DNA of 64,000 bases from Agromyces badenianii (GTDB lineage Bacteria; Actinomycetota; Actinomycetes; Actinomycetales; Microbacteriaceae). The stretch lies in contig NZ_CP028913.1 of NCBI RefSeq assembly GCF_003070885.1, positions 2,790,001 through 2,854,000 on the forward strand. Reading direction: 5' to 3'. Positions within the stretch are counted from its first letter, which is position 1. Each line of letters begins with the position of its first letter. This document shows positions 18,277-27,261 of this stretch, piece by piece. The translations under genes were made by a program, and so were the position numbers. The notes beneath the pieces were generated by a model. The model had not been told where the DNA came from. It searched no databases and worked only from the letters and a program-made list of their open reading frames with translations.

Positions 18277-20366
18277 TGACGAATGAGGCGGACACCCCGC
18301 CGGCCGAACTGAAGTCGCCGAAGCACTGGATCATCGGCGACCCGCTCCCGACCGAACACCTCGAGGGACAACTGCTCCCGAAGCGATTCGCCCTGCCGAT
18401 CTTCGCGAGCGACCCGCTCTCCTCTGTGGCGTACGCGCCGCAGGAACTCCTCATGATCCTCATGGTCGGCGGACTCGCGTTCCTGAGCTTCGCCCCGTGG
18501 GTCGCGCTCGCGGTCATCGTGCTGCTCGTGACCGTCGTCGCGAGCTACCGCCAGCTCATCCGCGCCTACCCCTCGGGTGGCGGCGACTACGAGGTGGCGC
18601 ACCGCAACCTCGGCGAGAAGGCCGGTCTCGTGGTGGCCTCGGCGCTGCTCGTCGACTACGTCATGACAGTCGTCGTCTCGGTGGCCTCGGGCGTCGACAA
18701 CATCATCTCGGCGATCCCCGAGCTGAACCCGTTCCGGGTCGAGATCGCGATCCTGTTCGTCATCATCCTCGCGGCCATCAACCTCCGCGGCGTCTCGGAG
18801 TCGTCGAAGGCGTTCGCCGTGCCGACCTACCTGTTCATCGCCAGCGTCTTCGTGATGGTCGTCGTCGGCCTCACCCGCACCTTCCTCGGCGATCCCCCGG
18901 TCGCCGAGTCGGCGACGTTCGGCGTCGAGGCGGAGTCGCTGACCCAGGCCGGCATCATCCTCCTGCTGCTTCGCTCCTTCGCGAGCGGATGCTCCGCCCT
19001 CACGGGCGTCGAGGCCATCTCGAACGGCGTGCCGGCATTCCGGCTGCCGAAGGTGCGCAATGCGCAGATGACGCTCGTGCTCATGGGCGGCATCGCGATC
19101 GTGCTCTTCGCAGGCCTCACGGTGCTCGCCCTCATCTCGCAAGTGCACTACGCCGAGAACCCCTGTCATCTCATCGGCTGGACGGAGTGCGCGACCGAAC
19201 CGCAGCGCAGCCTCATCGCCCAGGTCGCCGCGGCGACGTTCGGCGACGCCACGGTCTTCTTCTACGTGATCCAGGCCGCGACCGCGCTCGTGCTGCTGCT
19301 CGCGGCCAACACGGCCTTCAACGGATTCCCGTTGCTCGGCTCGGTGCTCGCCCGCGACGGCTACGCGCCGAAGTCGCTGTCGACGCGCGGCGACCGCCTG
19401 ATCTACTCGAACGGGGTCGTGATCCTCGCGCTCGCGGCATCCCTCATCCTGCTGATCTTCCAGGCGAACCTGACGGTGCTGATCCAGCTCTACATCATCG
19501 GCGTCTTCGTCTCCTTCACCCTCGGCCAGACGGGCATGGTGCGGCACTGGATCCGGGCGCTGCGCGCGCCTGGCCGCCCCGCGCAGCCGAGGGCGAAGCA
19601 GGTCGACGACGTGAAACCGCTCTCCCGCGGCGCGATCTGGCGGGCCCTCGTGATCAACGCGATCGGCGCGGCGATGACGGCGGTGGTGCTCATCGTGGTC
19701 ACGATCACGAAGTTCACCCATGGCGCGTGGATCGTGTTCGTGCTGATGCCGATCCTGTTCTTCCTGATGATGGGCGTGAACCGGTACTACCGCGACGTCG
19801 AGAAGGAGATCGAGGTCGACCCGACGACAACGTTCGGCGCGACCGGCGACCACGCGGTCGTGCTCGTGGGCCGCATGCAGAAGCCCACGCTCAAGGCGCT
19901 CGATTACGCGATCGCCGCCCGGCACGACTCGATCGAGGCGGTGCACGTCTCCCTCGACGACGAGGAGACGAAGCGCCTCAAGAAGGACTGGGTGAAGCAG
20001 AACATCCACGTGAAGCTGCGCATCCTGAACTCGCCGTATCGCGATCTCAGCCACCCGCTGATCCAGTACATCAAGGCGCGTCGCGAGGAGCACGGATCCG
20101 AGGTGGTCACGGTGTACATGCCGCAGTACATCGTGGGCCACTGGTGGGAGAACCTCCTGCACAACCACAAGGCCAGGCGCGTCCGCCAGAAGCTGCTCCT
20201 CGTGCACGGCGTCACGGTCGCCCTCGTGCCGTGGTTGCTCGACTCCTCCGACCTGCTCTACGGTCGGCGTTCGCGGCCGCTGCCCGGCCAGGATCGCCGC
20301 GGCGAGCCCGTGCGCCCGGTGCCGCGGCGTCCGATCACCGAGAGCGCGCAGAAGCCGAAGCGGTAG
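18276..20366 (+). CDS. APC-superfamily permease, KimA-like potassium importer
   Basis: A 696-residue membrane transporter. After a short hydrophilic start it carries the KimA-type sequence ASDPLSSVAYAPQE, then about twelve hydrophobic helices with RAYPSGGGDYEVAHRNLG in the first intracellular loop. A cytosolic C-terminal domain of about 190 residues follows, as in Bacillus KimA, whose members are high-affinity K+/H+ symporters inhibited by c-di-AMP. I see no c-di-AMP riboswitch, since the promoter leaves no leader. The GTG start at 18276 rests on the promoter spacing. Potassium specificity is inferred from the family. Confidence 0.82.
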   Translation: MTNEADTPPAELKSPKHWIIGDPLPTEHLEGQLLPKRFALPIFASDPLSSVAYAPQELLMILMVGGLAFLSFAPWVALAVIVLLVTVVASYRQLIRAYPSGGGDYEVAHRNLGEKAGLVVASALLVDYVMTVVVSVASGVDNIISAIPELNPFRVEIAILFVIILAAINLRGVSESSKAFAVPTYLFIASVFVMVVVGLTRTFLGDPPVAESATFGVEAESLTQAGIILLLLRSFASGCSALTGVEAISNGVPAFRLPKVRNAQMTLVLMGGIAIVLFAGLTVLALISQVHYAENPCHLIGWTECATEPQRSLIAQVAAATFGDATVFFYVIQAATALVLLLAANTAFNGFPLLGSVLARDGYAPKSLSTRGDRLIYSNGVVILALAASLILLIFQANLTVLIQLYIIGVFVSFTLGQTGMVRHWIRALRAPGRPAQPRAKQVDDVKPLSRGAIWRALVINAIGAAMTAVVLIVVTITKFTHGAWIVFVLMPILFFLMMGVNRYYRDVEKEIEVDPTTTFGATGDHAVVLVGRMQKPTLKALDYAIAARHDSIEAVHVSLDDEETKRLKKDWVKQNIHVKLRILNSPYRDLSHPLIQYIKARREEHGSEVVTVYMPQYIVGHWWENLLHNHKARRVRQKLLLVHGVTVALVPWLLDSSDLLYGRRSRPLPGQDRRGEPVRPVPRRPITESAQKPKR

Positions 20367-20375
20367 CATCGGTCC

Positions 20376-20816
20376 ATGGCCACTGAGGCGACGGATGCCG
20401 CGGTGCGCGAGTTCCTCGACGGGGTGGCGCATCCGGTGCGCAGGCGCGACGCAGCGACGCTGCTCGCCCTGATGCAGCGCGTGACCGGCGAGCCGGCGCA
20501 CCTCTGGGGGCCGTCGATCGTGGGCTTCGGCGCGTACCACTACGCGTATGCGAGCGGCCGCGAGGGCGACGCCCCGGCCGCCGGGTTCTCGCCGCGCAAG
20601 GCCGCATCGACCGTGTACCTCGCCGACGGCATCGGCGCGCACGCCGAGAAGCTCGCAGCACTCGGCCCGCACACGACGGGCGTCGGATGCCTCTACCTGA
20701 AGAACCTCGACGACGTCGACCTCGGCGTGCTCGAGAGCATCGTGCGCGACTCGTACCAGACGGTGACCGACGGCACCTTCGGTCAGCGCGCCCGCGACGG
20801 CGGCTCGGCAGACTGA
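20376..20816 (+). CDS. DUF1801 domain protein
   Basis: A 146-residue cytoplasmic protein of the DUF1801/YdhG-like fold; the core runs from HLWGPSIVGFG to the YLKNLDDVDLGVLESIV end. Function unknown. TAGCAT is followed by exactly six bases and the ATG, so it is predicted to be leaderless with its promoter inside the end of the potassium importer gene. Confidence 0.82.
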   Translation: MATEATDAAVREFLDGVAHPVRRRDAATLLALMQRVTGEPAHLWGPSIVGFGAYHYAYASGREGDAPAAGFSPRKAASTVYLADGIGAHAEKLAALGPHTTGVGCLYLKNLDDVDLGVLESIVRDSYQTVTDGTFGQRARDGGSAD

Positions 20817-20912
20817 CGCGCACGCGCCGCAACAGGCGGACACGCCGGGACGGCGACGGAATCAGGTGGCTCCGGCCATCTCGTGCGCCCGGTTCCTGTT
20901 CTCGCTCAGTCG

Positions 20913-22088
20913 CTAGAGCATCGCCATGATCTGCCGCGCGATCATGCGACCCGCCCGGTTGGCGCCGATCGTCGAGGCTTGGGGTCCGTAGCCGGCGAGG
21001 AAGATGCGCGGGTCGTTCCACGCGGCGCCCTGCCCGACCGTGATTCCGCCGGTCTTCTCGCGCAGCTTCAACGGCGCGAGGTGCCGCAGGTCGGGGCGGA
21101 ATCCCGTGGCCCAGATGATCACGTCGGCGCGCGCCATGCCCGACTCGTCACCGTCCCAGACGACCCGGTCGCCCTCGATGCGATCGAACATCGGCCGCGC
21201 GACGAGCAGCCCGCGTTCGATGCCCGCGGCGATGCGGCGGCTCCTGGGCACTCCGGTGCCGCTCACGATCGACGGCAGGGCGCGGCCCGAGCGTGCGGCC
21301 TCGTCTTGCGTGGCCACGGCGGCGGATGCCCCTTCGAGGTCGAGCTCCTGCCGGTCGAGCCAGTCGATCGGGCGCCGTGACACCCAGGTGAGCCCGGCCG
21401 CGACCTCTTCGAGTTCGAGCATGAAGCCGATGGCCGACGTGCCGCCGCCCACCACCACGACGTGCTTGTCGCGGAAGTCCTCGGCGTCGGTGTAGTCGGA
21501 GGTGTGCACGTGCCGGCCGGCGAACTCGGCCATGCCCGGGTAGTACGGCACGAACGGCGACCCCCAGGTGCCGGTCGCGTTCACGAGGAACTGGGCCGAG
21601 ATCTCATGCTGGGGCACCGACGGCGCTGCCGGCTCTTCGAAGGTCTTCCGGCGTCGCCCGAAGAGGCCACGGGCGGCCTTCTGCTCCTCGAGCGGTTGCG
21701 GGGCGAGGTCTTCGTAGCGCACGAGCAGGTCGACCCCGTCGTTGGAGACCCGGCGCACGTTCATCGGGCGCCGCACTCGCAGGTCGAAATGCCGTTCGAA
21801 CCGGTCGTAGTAGTCGGCGACGACCTCTTTCGCGGGCAGGTTGCGGTCGGCGGTGTCGAAACTGAGGCCCAGCTCCGCCATGCCGGGCAGGTCGTTGACC
21901 CGATGCGCGGTGCCGAGCCGAAGCGAGGACCATCGGTGCTGCCATGCGCCGCCCGGGCCGGGCGCGCGGTCGAGCATGACGAAGTCCTCATCTGCCACGA
22001 GCTCGAACCGGCGCAGATAGAAGGCGACCGACAAGCCGGCCTGCCCGGCGCCGATCACCACGACCTTCACGCGTTCGGGGCTCGTCAT
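20913..22088 (-). CDS. flavin-containing monooxygenase / NAD(P)-binding oxidoreductase
   Basis: A 391-residue flavoprotein. The FAD-binding Rossmann motif GAGQAGLSVAFYL lies near residue 12, the second nucleotide-binding motif VVGGGTSAIG near residue 200, and the family ATGF motif (WATGFRPDL) near residue 345. These place it among YUCCA/CzcO-like and Baeyer-Villiger-type monooxygenases that use NADPH and O2; the substrate cannot be told. The ATG at 22088 has AGGTG upstream; a GTG one codon earlier is possible. Confidence 0.85.
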   Translation of the reverse strand: MTSPERVKVVVIGAGQAGLSVAFYLRRFELVADEDFVMLDRAPGPGGAWQHRWSSLRLGTAHRVNDLPGMAELGLSFDTADRNLPAKEVVADYYDRFERHFDLRVRRPMNVRRVSNDGVDLLVRYEDLAPQPLEEQKAARGLFGRRRKTFEEPAAPSVPQHEISAQFLVNATGTWGSPFVPYYPGMAEFAGRHVHTSDYTDAEDFRDKHVVVVGGGTSAIGFMLELEEVAAGLTWVSRRPIDWLDRQELDLEGASAAVATQDEAARSGRALPSIVSGTGVPRSRRIAAGIERGLLVARPMFDRIEGDRVVWDGDESGMARADVIIWATGFRPDLRHLAPLKLREKTGGITVGQGAAWNDPRIFLAGYGPQASTIGANRAGRMIARQIMAML

Positions 22089-22253
22089 CACCTGACAATC
22101 TCAGCATGGGTTGCTGTGTACGTGCAGCAAGCGAGCCGAGCGCCCGCGCACACCGACCGCGCACACGGCCTCGGTCCGCCCTGTGGAGGACGCCGAAGCG
22201 CCTCGACGGCGGTGCTAAACTGGCGGTCGGACGAATTCATTTATCAGATGAGC

Positions 22254-22281
22254 GCCGGGTGAAGAACACATCCCACCCGGC
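22254..22281 (+). other. stem-loop in the leader of the DUF3073 gene
   Basis: GCCGGGTG (22254-22261) pairs perfectly with CACCCGGC (22274-22281), loop of 12 bases, ending 23 bases before the start codon. A TGCTAAACT extended -10 at about 22213-22221 would put this in a roughly 75-base leader, so it may tune mRNA stability or translation. Confidence 0.5.
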
Positions 22282-22304
22282 CAGATGTCGTAAGGGGGTC
22301 ACGC

Positions 22305-22508
22305 ATGGGGCGCGGCCGTCAGAAAGCCAAGCACACCAAGGTCGCTCGGGAGCTGAAGTACTTCAGCCCGAACACCGACTACAACGCGCTTGAGCGCGAG
22401 CTTACGAGCTCGCCGCATGACGAGTACAGCGAAGAGGCGTCGAAGTGGGCGGAGTATGCCGCCGACGATGACGACACCTATGTCGCGGGTGACGAACAGC
22501 GCGCATAG
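22305..22508 (+). CDS. DUF3073 small actinobacterial protein
   Basis: A 67-residue protein with the family start MGRGRQKAKHTKVARELKY and an acidic end (DDDDTYVAGDE). DUF3073 is conserved in nearly all actinobacteria and unstudied; the basic N-terminus and acidic C-terminus suggest nucleic-acid or ribosome association. GTAAGGGGG provides the ribosome site. It has its own promoter and a structured leader. Confidence 0.92.
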   Translation: MGRGRQKAKHTKVARELKYFSPNTDYNALERELTSSPHDEYSEEASKWAEYAADDDDTYVAGDEQRA

Positions 22509-22612
22509 ACGCCGCTCTCGTCACCGAACCTCCTTCCCAGCGTTCGACGCACCCGTCTGAGGCCGAGCCTCGACGATACCGAACCATGACGCTGTGTGAC
22601 ATGCGCGTGTCG

Positions 22613-23371
22613 CTAGACCGCGTCGCGCCACCCGGCCGCCGTCTCGACGAAGTGTTCGAGCTCGGCGAGTGACCCGGTCGGCGTGATGGCACGAAGCACG
22701 ATCTCGTCGACGACGCCGTCGTAGTCCGGGAGACCGGCCGGCCCGTCGAGCGTCGCATCGATCGCGCGGATGCCGAGACGGGCGAAGTTCGCCGCGTACG
22801 ACGGGAACGCGCCGTAGCGCTCAGCTTCCTGCTCGAGCTCGGCACGCGCGGCGGGGTCGACGATGGTGCGCACATAGAGGATGCCGCGGGCGGCTCGATC
22901 GCCGGCAGCGGCGCGAAGGTCGGCCATCGCCGGATCGGCGGCCTCGGGCGTCAGCCAGTTGAAGAGCACGCCGTCGGCCTGCTCGGCCGCGAGCCGGCGC
23001 ATCCGCGGCCCGAGTGCACCCACGACGATCGAGGCGCCAGTCGACTCCCGAAGCGCGGCGATGCCGTCTTCGACGAGGGCGAGCGGATGCCGCGCACGAC
23101 CCGAACCGATGCCGATCGTCACCCGATCCACCGGGAGCCCGGTGAGGTCGAGCGTCGTGGCCGGCCGGCGGTCGAGCGGAATCACCCCGGTCGCGAGCCC
23201 GAGCGTCTCGGTGACGCCGGCGGCCGCACGGAGTCCGGCGAGCGAGTCGCCGCCGGGCACGTCGTTGAGCCACAGCGCGTTGAACCCGAGCCGCTCGATG
23301 CGCGGCGCGAGTGCGCGCATCACCTCGTCGCCGGTGGAGCCGATGAGACCGATCGAGACCGGGGTGCGCAT
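22613..23371 (-). CDS. luciferase-like (LLM class) F420/flavin-dependent oxidoreductase
   Basis: A 252-residue TIM-barrel protein of the bacterial luciferase-like family (start VSIGLIGSTGDEVMRALAPRIERLGF; core VDRVTIGIGSG). It is shorter than the ~300-residue average for such enzymes, so some barrel elements may be reduced. In actinobacteria most use deazaflavin F420. It starts 15 bases after the purM stop on the same strand and is likely co-transcribed. Confidence 0.8.
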   Translation of the reverse strand: MRTPVSIGLIGSTGDEVMRALAPRIERLGFNALWLNDVPGGDSLAGLRAAAGVTETLGLATGVIPLDRRPATTLDLTGLPVDRVTIGIGSGRARHPLALVEDGIAALRESTGASIVVGALGPRMRRLAAEQADGVLFNWLTPEAADPAMADLRAAAGDRAARGILYVRTIVDPAARAELEQEAERYGAFPSYAANFARLGIRAIDATLDGPAGLPDYDGVVDEIVLRAITPTGSLAELEHFVETAAGWRDAV

Positions 23372-23386
23372 GATGCCGCGTTCCGG

Positions 23387-24490
23387 CTAGCCCGCGTACG
23401 AACCGACGAGCCGCACGGCGCCGCCGTCGACGCCCTTGGCGCCCTGTTCGAAGCCCGCGAGGTCGCGGTCGCCGACGGTCACCGTTCCGGCCTGCCAGGC
23501 CGGCAGTCCGAGGGCGCCGAGTGCCGAGACGACGGATGCCGCGGCATCCGCTCGCACGACGGCGAAGAAGCCGATGCCGAGGTTCCAGGTGCCTTCGGTC
23601 GACTCGAGCGTCGTGCCGGCGAGGTCGTTCAGCACGCGGAAGACGGGGGCCGGCGACCAGGTCGAGCGGTCGAGCTCGACCCACGAGCCGAGCGGCAGCA
23701 CGCGAGCGAGGTTCGCGGCGATGCCGCCGCCGGTGACGTGCGAGAGCGAGTGCACCGCGTCGCCGTGCGGGCCGGCGAGCAGCTCGACGAGCTGGCCCGT
23801 GTAGAGGCGAGTGGGCTCGAGCAGCGCCTCGCCCCACGAGGAGCCGAGCTCATCAGACCGATCGACGTAGTCGATCTCGGCCTGCCGAAGAATACTGCGC
23901 ACGAGCGAGAACCCGTTGGAGTGCAGGCCGCTCGACTCGATCGCGATGACGACGTCGCCCGACTCAACCCGATCGGCGCCGAGCAGCCGGTCGGCTTCGA
24001 CGATGCCCGTCGCGGCCCCTGCCACGTCGTAGTCGTCGGCGCCCATGAGGCCCGGGTGCTCGGCGGTCTCGCCGCCGACGAGTGCCGTGCCGGTCTCGGC
24101 GCATGCACGGGCGATGCCCGAGACGATCGAGGCGATGCGCTCGGGAACGACCTTGCCGCAGGCGATGTAGTCGGTCATGAAGAGCGGCTTCGCGCCGACC
24201 ACGACGATGTCGTCGACGACCATGCCCACGAGGTCTTGCCCGATGGTGTCGTGCTTGTCGAGCGCCTGCGCGATCGCGATCTTCGTGCCGACGCCATCGG
24301 TCGAGGTCGCGAGCAGCGGGCGTGCGTAGTCTTTGGCGAACGAGAGATCGAAGAGACCGGCGAAGCCGCCGACCCCGCCGAGCACGTTCGGTCCGTGCGT
24401 CGCGGAGACCGCCGCCTTCATGAGTTCGACGGCGAGATCACCCGCTCGCGTGTCGACTCCGGCAGCGGCATAGGACGAGTTCGAGGTCAC
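23387..24490 (-). CDS. purM: phosphoribosylformylglycinamidine cyclo-ligase (AIR synthetase)
   Basis: A 367-residue cytosolic enzyme for the fifth step of purine synthesis, converting FGAM to AIR with ATP. Clear family segments are YAAAGVDTRAGD, LLATSTDGVGTKI (the DGVGTK motif), ALVGGETAEHPGLM and HVTGGGIAANLARVLP. The GTG start has TACGCT exactly six bases upstream, so it is probably leaderless. It is unusual in being on the opposite strand from purF, with two unrelated genes between, rather than in a purF-purM operon. It contains an exact GGATGCCGCGGCATCC palindrome at 23534-23549. Confidence 0.96.
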   Translation of the reverse strand: MTSNSSYAAAGVDTRAGDLAVELMKAAVSATHGPNVLGGVGGFAGLFDLSFAKDYARPLLATSTDGVGTKIAIAQALDKHDTIGQDLVGMVVDDIVVVGAKPLFMTDYIACGKVVPERIASIVSGIARACAETGTALVGGETAEHPGLMGADDYDVAGAATGIVEADRLLGADRVESGDVVIAIESSGLHSNGFSLVRSILRQAEIDYVDRSDELGSSWGEALLEPTRLYTGQLVELLAGPHGDAVHSLSHVTGGGIAANLARVLPLGSWVELDRSTWSPAPVFRVLNDLAGTTLESTEGTWNLGIGFFAVVRADAAASVVSALGALGLPAWQAGTVTVGDRDLAGFEQGAKGVDGGAVRLVGSYAG

Positions 24491-24547
24491 CCGTCAAGCG
24501 TACTCGCGCGCCGCGCGCCGAACCGTGCCGATGAACGCGACGAGGGC

Positions 24548-24560
24548 TAAAATACTGCCA
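24548..24560 (+). promoter_or_regulatory. -10 box of a leaderless gene
   Basis: TAAAAT (24548-24553) is followed by six bases and then the ATG at 24560, so transcription should begin at the start codon. No convincing -35 is seen. Confidence 0.65.
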
Positions 24561-25171
24561 TGCAGCCGGAAGGCACGCCATCGTGGGTGATCCGTGAGAA
24601 CGCGAGTCGCCCGGTGCTCCTTGCGCTCTACCTGCGCGAGGTGCTCGCGATCGCCTCGCCGGTCGAGCTGCCGCGCCTCCGCGATGTCGGGCCCGTCGGC
24701 GAGCGGCTGGAGATCGACGAACACGACCTGCTCGAGCGGCAGTGGCGCGCGTGGTGGGCGATGACCGTCGAGCCCGAGGCGCATCCGTCGCTCGTTCCAC
24801 TCGAACTCGTCGACGCCTTCGAGACGGACGTCGCGCTGCCGACCTCGGAAGCCGAGGCCCTCGCCGCCGCCATCGTGCCGCACGCCGAGGCCGCACGGGC
24901 GTGGGCCGCCTGGGCGCACGAGGGCTACCGCAACGCCTCGGCGTCGCGCCGCGGCGACTCCTACCGCGCGTACGCCGGCACGATCGCCGAGCACGAACGC
25001 GAGGTCGGCCGCCGGGCGCACTCCTTCGAACTCAACGTCGAGGTCATCCCGTTCACCGCGCCAGGCGTCTGGTGGATCGGTGCGATGACCGTCGCGGTCA
25101 CCGACTCGCTGCGAGCGGATGCCTCGGCGTTCGACGACGCCATGCACCCGATCATCGCCGAACTCGCGTGA
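24560..25171 (+). CDS. conserved hypothetical protein
   Basis: A 203-residue, acidic, Ala/Glu-rich soluble protein with no signal peptide. I recognise no catalytic motif; the sequence is Trp-rich in places (RQWRAWWAM, GVWWIG) and resembles uncharacterised actinobacterial proteins found near purine genes. It is divergent from purM and predicted leaderless. Function unknown. Confidence 0.7.
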   Translation: MQPEGTPSWVIRENASRPVLLALYLREVLAIASPVELPRLRDVGPVGERLEIDEHDLLERQWRAWWAMTVEPEAHPSLVPLELVDAFETDVALPTSEAEALAAAIVPHAEAARAWAAWAHEGYRNASASRRGDSYRAYAGTIAEHEREVGRRAHSFELNVEVIPFTAPGVWWIGAMTVAVTDSLRADASAFDDAMHPIIAELA

Positions 25172-25196
25172 GGTTCCGCGTGCCAGACTCGACCGC

Positions 25197-25631
25197 ATGA
25201 GCATCTGGTTCGGCGAGCCCTCCGTGGAGTGGGCGAACTCGCGCTGCGACGACACCCTGATCCGCGCCCTCGGCATCGAGATGACCGAGCTCACCGGGCA
25301 TTCGCTGAAGGGGCGCATGCCGGTCGACCACCGCACCCGGCAGCCCGGCGGGGTGCTGCACGGCGGGGCATCCGTCGCCTTCGCCGAGACCCTTGCGAGC
25401 TGGGGCTCGAGCTTCACCGTCGACGCCGACGCGAACTACTGCGTCGGCATGGAGATCAACGCCAATCACGTGCGCCCGGTCGCCGACGGCTGGGTCTACG
25501 GAGAGGCGACGCCGCTCACCCGAGGCCGCACCACGCAGGTCTGGGAGATCAAGATCACGGATGCCGCGGGCAAGCTCGTGTGCGTCTCGCGGTGCACCAT
25601 GGCCGTGCTCGCGAAGCCGTCGGAATACTGA
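25197..25631 (+). CDS. hotdog-fold thioesterase (PaaI/YbdB-like)
   Basis: A 144-residue acyl-CoA thioesterase-like protein. The family hallmark is VDHRTRQPGGVLHGGASVAFAETLAS, with the HGG loop and the following Glu as probable catalytic residues, and GMEINANHVRPVADG in the second half. It follows the upstream gene by about 25 bases; CAGACT seven bases before the ATG allows an additional leaderless transcript. The physiological acyl-CoA is unknown. Confidence 0.87.
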   Translation: MSIWFGEPSVEWANSRCDDTLIRALGIEMTELTGHSLKGRMPVDHRTRQPGGVLHGGASVAFAETLASWGSSFTVDADANYCVGMEINANHVRPVADGWVYGEATPLTRGRTTQVWEIKITDAAGKLVCVSRCTMAVLAKPSEY

Positions 25632-25756
25632 GTCCGACGCCGACATCCGCTCATCTGAGCACCCGAACCTGTACAGACGGCTCACACGCGCGCGTATGCG
25701 AGGATTGATACGTCCTGCTCGGACACTTTCCCCACCTTCGAGGAGCCATCGCTCGC

Positions 25757-27214
25757 ATGTGCGGCATCGTCGGCATCGTCTCCACTGAACCGGCCAACCA
25801 GCAGATCTACGACAGCCTGCTGCTGTTGCAGCACCGCGGTCAGGACTCCACCGGCATCGCCACGGCCGATGGCTCGGTCTTCCACATCGCGAAGGCGCGC
25901 GGGCAGGTGCGAGAGGCGTTCCGCACGCGTGACATGCGCTCGCTCATCGGCAACATCGGCCTCGGCCACGTGCGCTACACGACGAAGGGCGCAGCCGAGC
26001 GCGAAGAAGAGGCGCAGCCCTTCTACGTGAACGCGCCGTACGGCATCGTGCTCGTACACAACGGCAACCTCACGAACACCCGCGAGCTGTCTGAAGACCT
26101 CTTCCGCATCGACCGCCGGCACGTGAACTCGACGAGCGACACCGAGATGCTGCTGAACGTGCTCGCCACCGAACTGCAGGGCCAGATCACCGGGCTCGAT
26201 CTCGACCCCGACCAGATCTTCGCGGCCGTCGAGCACGTGCACGAGCGCGTCGAGGGCTCCTACGCGGTCATCGCACTGATCGCCGGCTACGGGCTCCTCG
26301 CCTTCCGCGACCCGTTCGGCATCCGCCCGCTCATCCTCGGCCGCCGCACCGCCGACAACGGTCGCGACGACTGGGTCGTGGCATCCGAGTCGCTCGTGCT
26401 CGAGTCGGGCGGGTACGAGATCGTGCGCGACGTGCACCCGGGCGAGGCCATCTTCATCGGCCTCGACGGCGAGATGATCTCGCGGCAGTGCGCGAAGAAC
26501 TCGCAGCTCGTGCCGTGCTCGTTCGAGTACGTCTACCTCGCCCGTCCCGACTCGATCATGAACGGCATCTCGGTCTACGAGGCACGACTCCGCATGGGCG
26601 ACCGGCTCGCGACGACCATCGAGACGCACGTCGACAAGGGCGACATCGACGTCGTCATGCCGATCCCCGACTCATCCCGCCCGGCCGCGATGCAGGTCGC
26701 GCAGAAGCTCGGCATCGAATACCGCGAGGGCTTCTACAAGAACCGCTACGTCGGCCGCACCTTCATCATGCCCGGCCAGGCCGAACGCAAGCGCTCGGTG
26801 CGCCAGAAGCTCAACGCCATGGGCACCGAGTTCAAGGGCAAGAACATCCTCATCGTCGACGACTCGATCGTGCGCGGCACGACCTCGAAGGAGATCGTCG
26901 AGATGGCCCGCGCGGCGGGCGCCAACAAGGTCACCTTCACCTCGGCCGCCCCGCCGGTGCGCTTCCCGCACGTCTACGGCATCAACATGCCGAGCCGTCA
27001 GGAGCTCATCGCCTACGACCGCAAGCTCCCCGAGATCGCCTCGGAGCTGAGCGCCGACCACATGATCTACCAAGAGGTCGCCGACCTGCAGGCCGCGATC
27101 ACCGAGGGCACCTCGATCGAGAAGCTCGACCTGTCGTGCTTCACGGGCGAGTACGTCACGGGCACGGTCACCGAGGAGTACCTCGGCTGGGTGGAGCGCA
27201 CGCAGCTCTCCTGA
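25757..27214 (+). CDS. purF: amidophosphoribosyltransferase
   Basis: A 485-residue enzyme for the first committed step of purine synthesis, making phosphoribosylamine from PRPP and glutamine. Removal of Met exposes the catalytic Cys2 (MCGIVGIVS), with no propeptide. The N-terminal Ntn glutaminase is followed by a phosphoribosyltransferase domain with the PRPP loop ILIVDDSIVRGTT. Cysteines that hold the Fe4S4 cluster in Bacillus-type PurF appear incomplete: the sequence is RFPHVYGINMP and LDLSCFTGEYVTG with a single Cys, resembling cluster-free E. coli PurF. GAGGAG lies upstream of the ATG. A GGATGC hairpin follows the stop. Confidence 0.96.
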   Translation: MCGIVGIVSTEPANQQIYDSLLLLQHRGQDSTGIATADGSVFHIAKARGQVREAFRTRDMRSLIGNIGLGHVRYTTKGAAEREEEAQPFYVNAPYGIVLVHNGNLTNTRELSEDLFRIDRRHVNSTSDTEMLLNVLATELQGQITGLDLDPDQIFAAVEHVHERVEGSYAVIALIAGYGLLAFRDPFGIRPLILGRRTADNGRDDWVVASESLVLESGGYEIVRDVHPGEAIFIGLDGEMISRQCAKNSQLVPCSFEYVYLARPDSIMNGISVYEARLRMGDRLATTIETHVDKGDIDVVMPIPDSSRPAAMQVAQKLGIEYREGFYKNRYVGRTFIMPGQAERKRSVRQKLNAMGTEFKGKNILIVDDSIVRGTTSKEIVEMARAAGANKVTFTSAAPPVRFPHVYGINMPSRQELIAYDRKLPEIASELSADHMIYQEVADLQAAITEGTSIEKLDLSCFTGEYVTGTVTEEYLGWVERTQLS

Positions 27215-27215
27215 G

Positions 27216-27233
27216 CGGATGCCGCAGCATCCG
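27216..27233 (+). terminator. GGATGC hairpin after purF
   Basis: CGGATGC (27216-27222) pairs with GCATCCG (27227-27233) around a four-base loop immediately after the purF stop. It is built from two opposed copies of the dispersed GGATGC motif and could act as a short terminator. Confidence 0.5.
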
Positions 27234-27261
27234 TTCGCGTCGACCGGCGCGCGCTCGACGA

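Noticed and set aside
18276..18300. c-di-AMP (ydaO-type) riboswitch before the KimA-like gene
   Set aside because: Bacillus kimA has one, but here TTGACA/TAGTGT lies nine bases before the start, leaving no room for a leader RNA.
18267..20843. Very long open frame on the minus strand opposite the potassium importer (about 850 codons)
   Set aside because: It mirrors the codon structure of the real gene in a GC-rich genome, is rich in Arg/His/Asp/Glu without any domain, and lacks a ribosome site. Similar shadows opposite purL (45085-48207), the RND gene (8671-11619), GH15 (2686-4560) and others were left out for the same reason.
27215..27261. Purine riboswitch or PurR box around purF
   Set aside because: No conserved riboswitch core is visible near purF, purD, purS or purL, and I could not recognise one shared dyad among their upstream regions.
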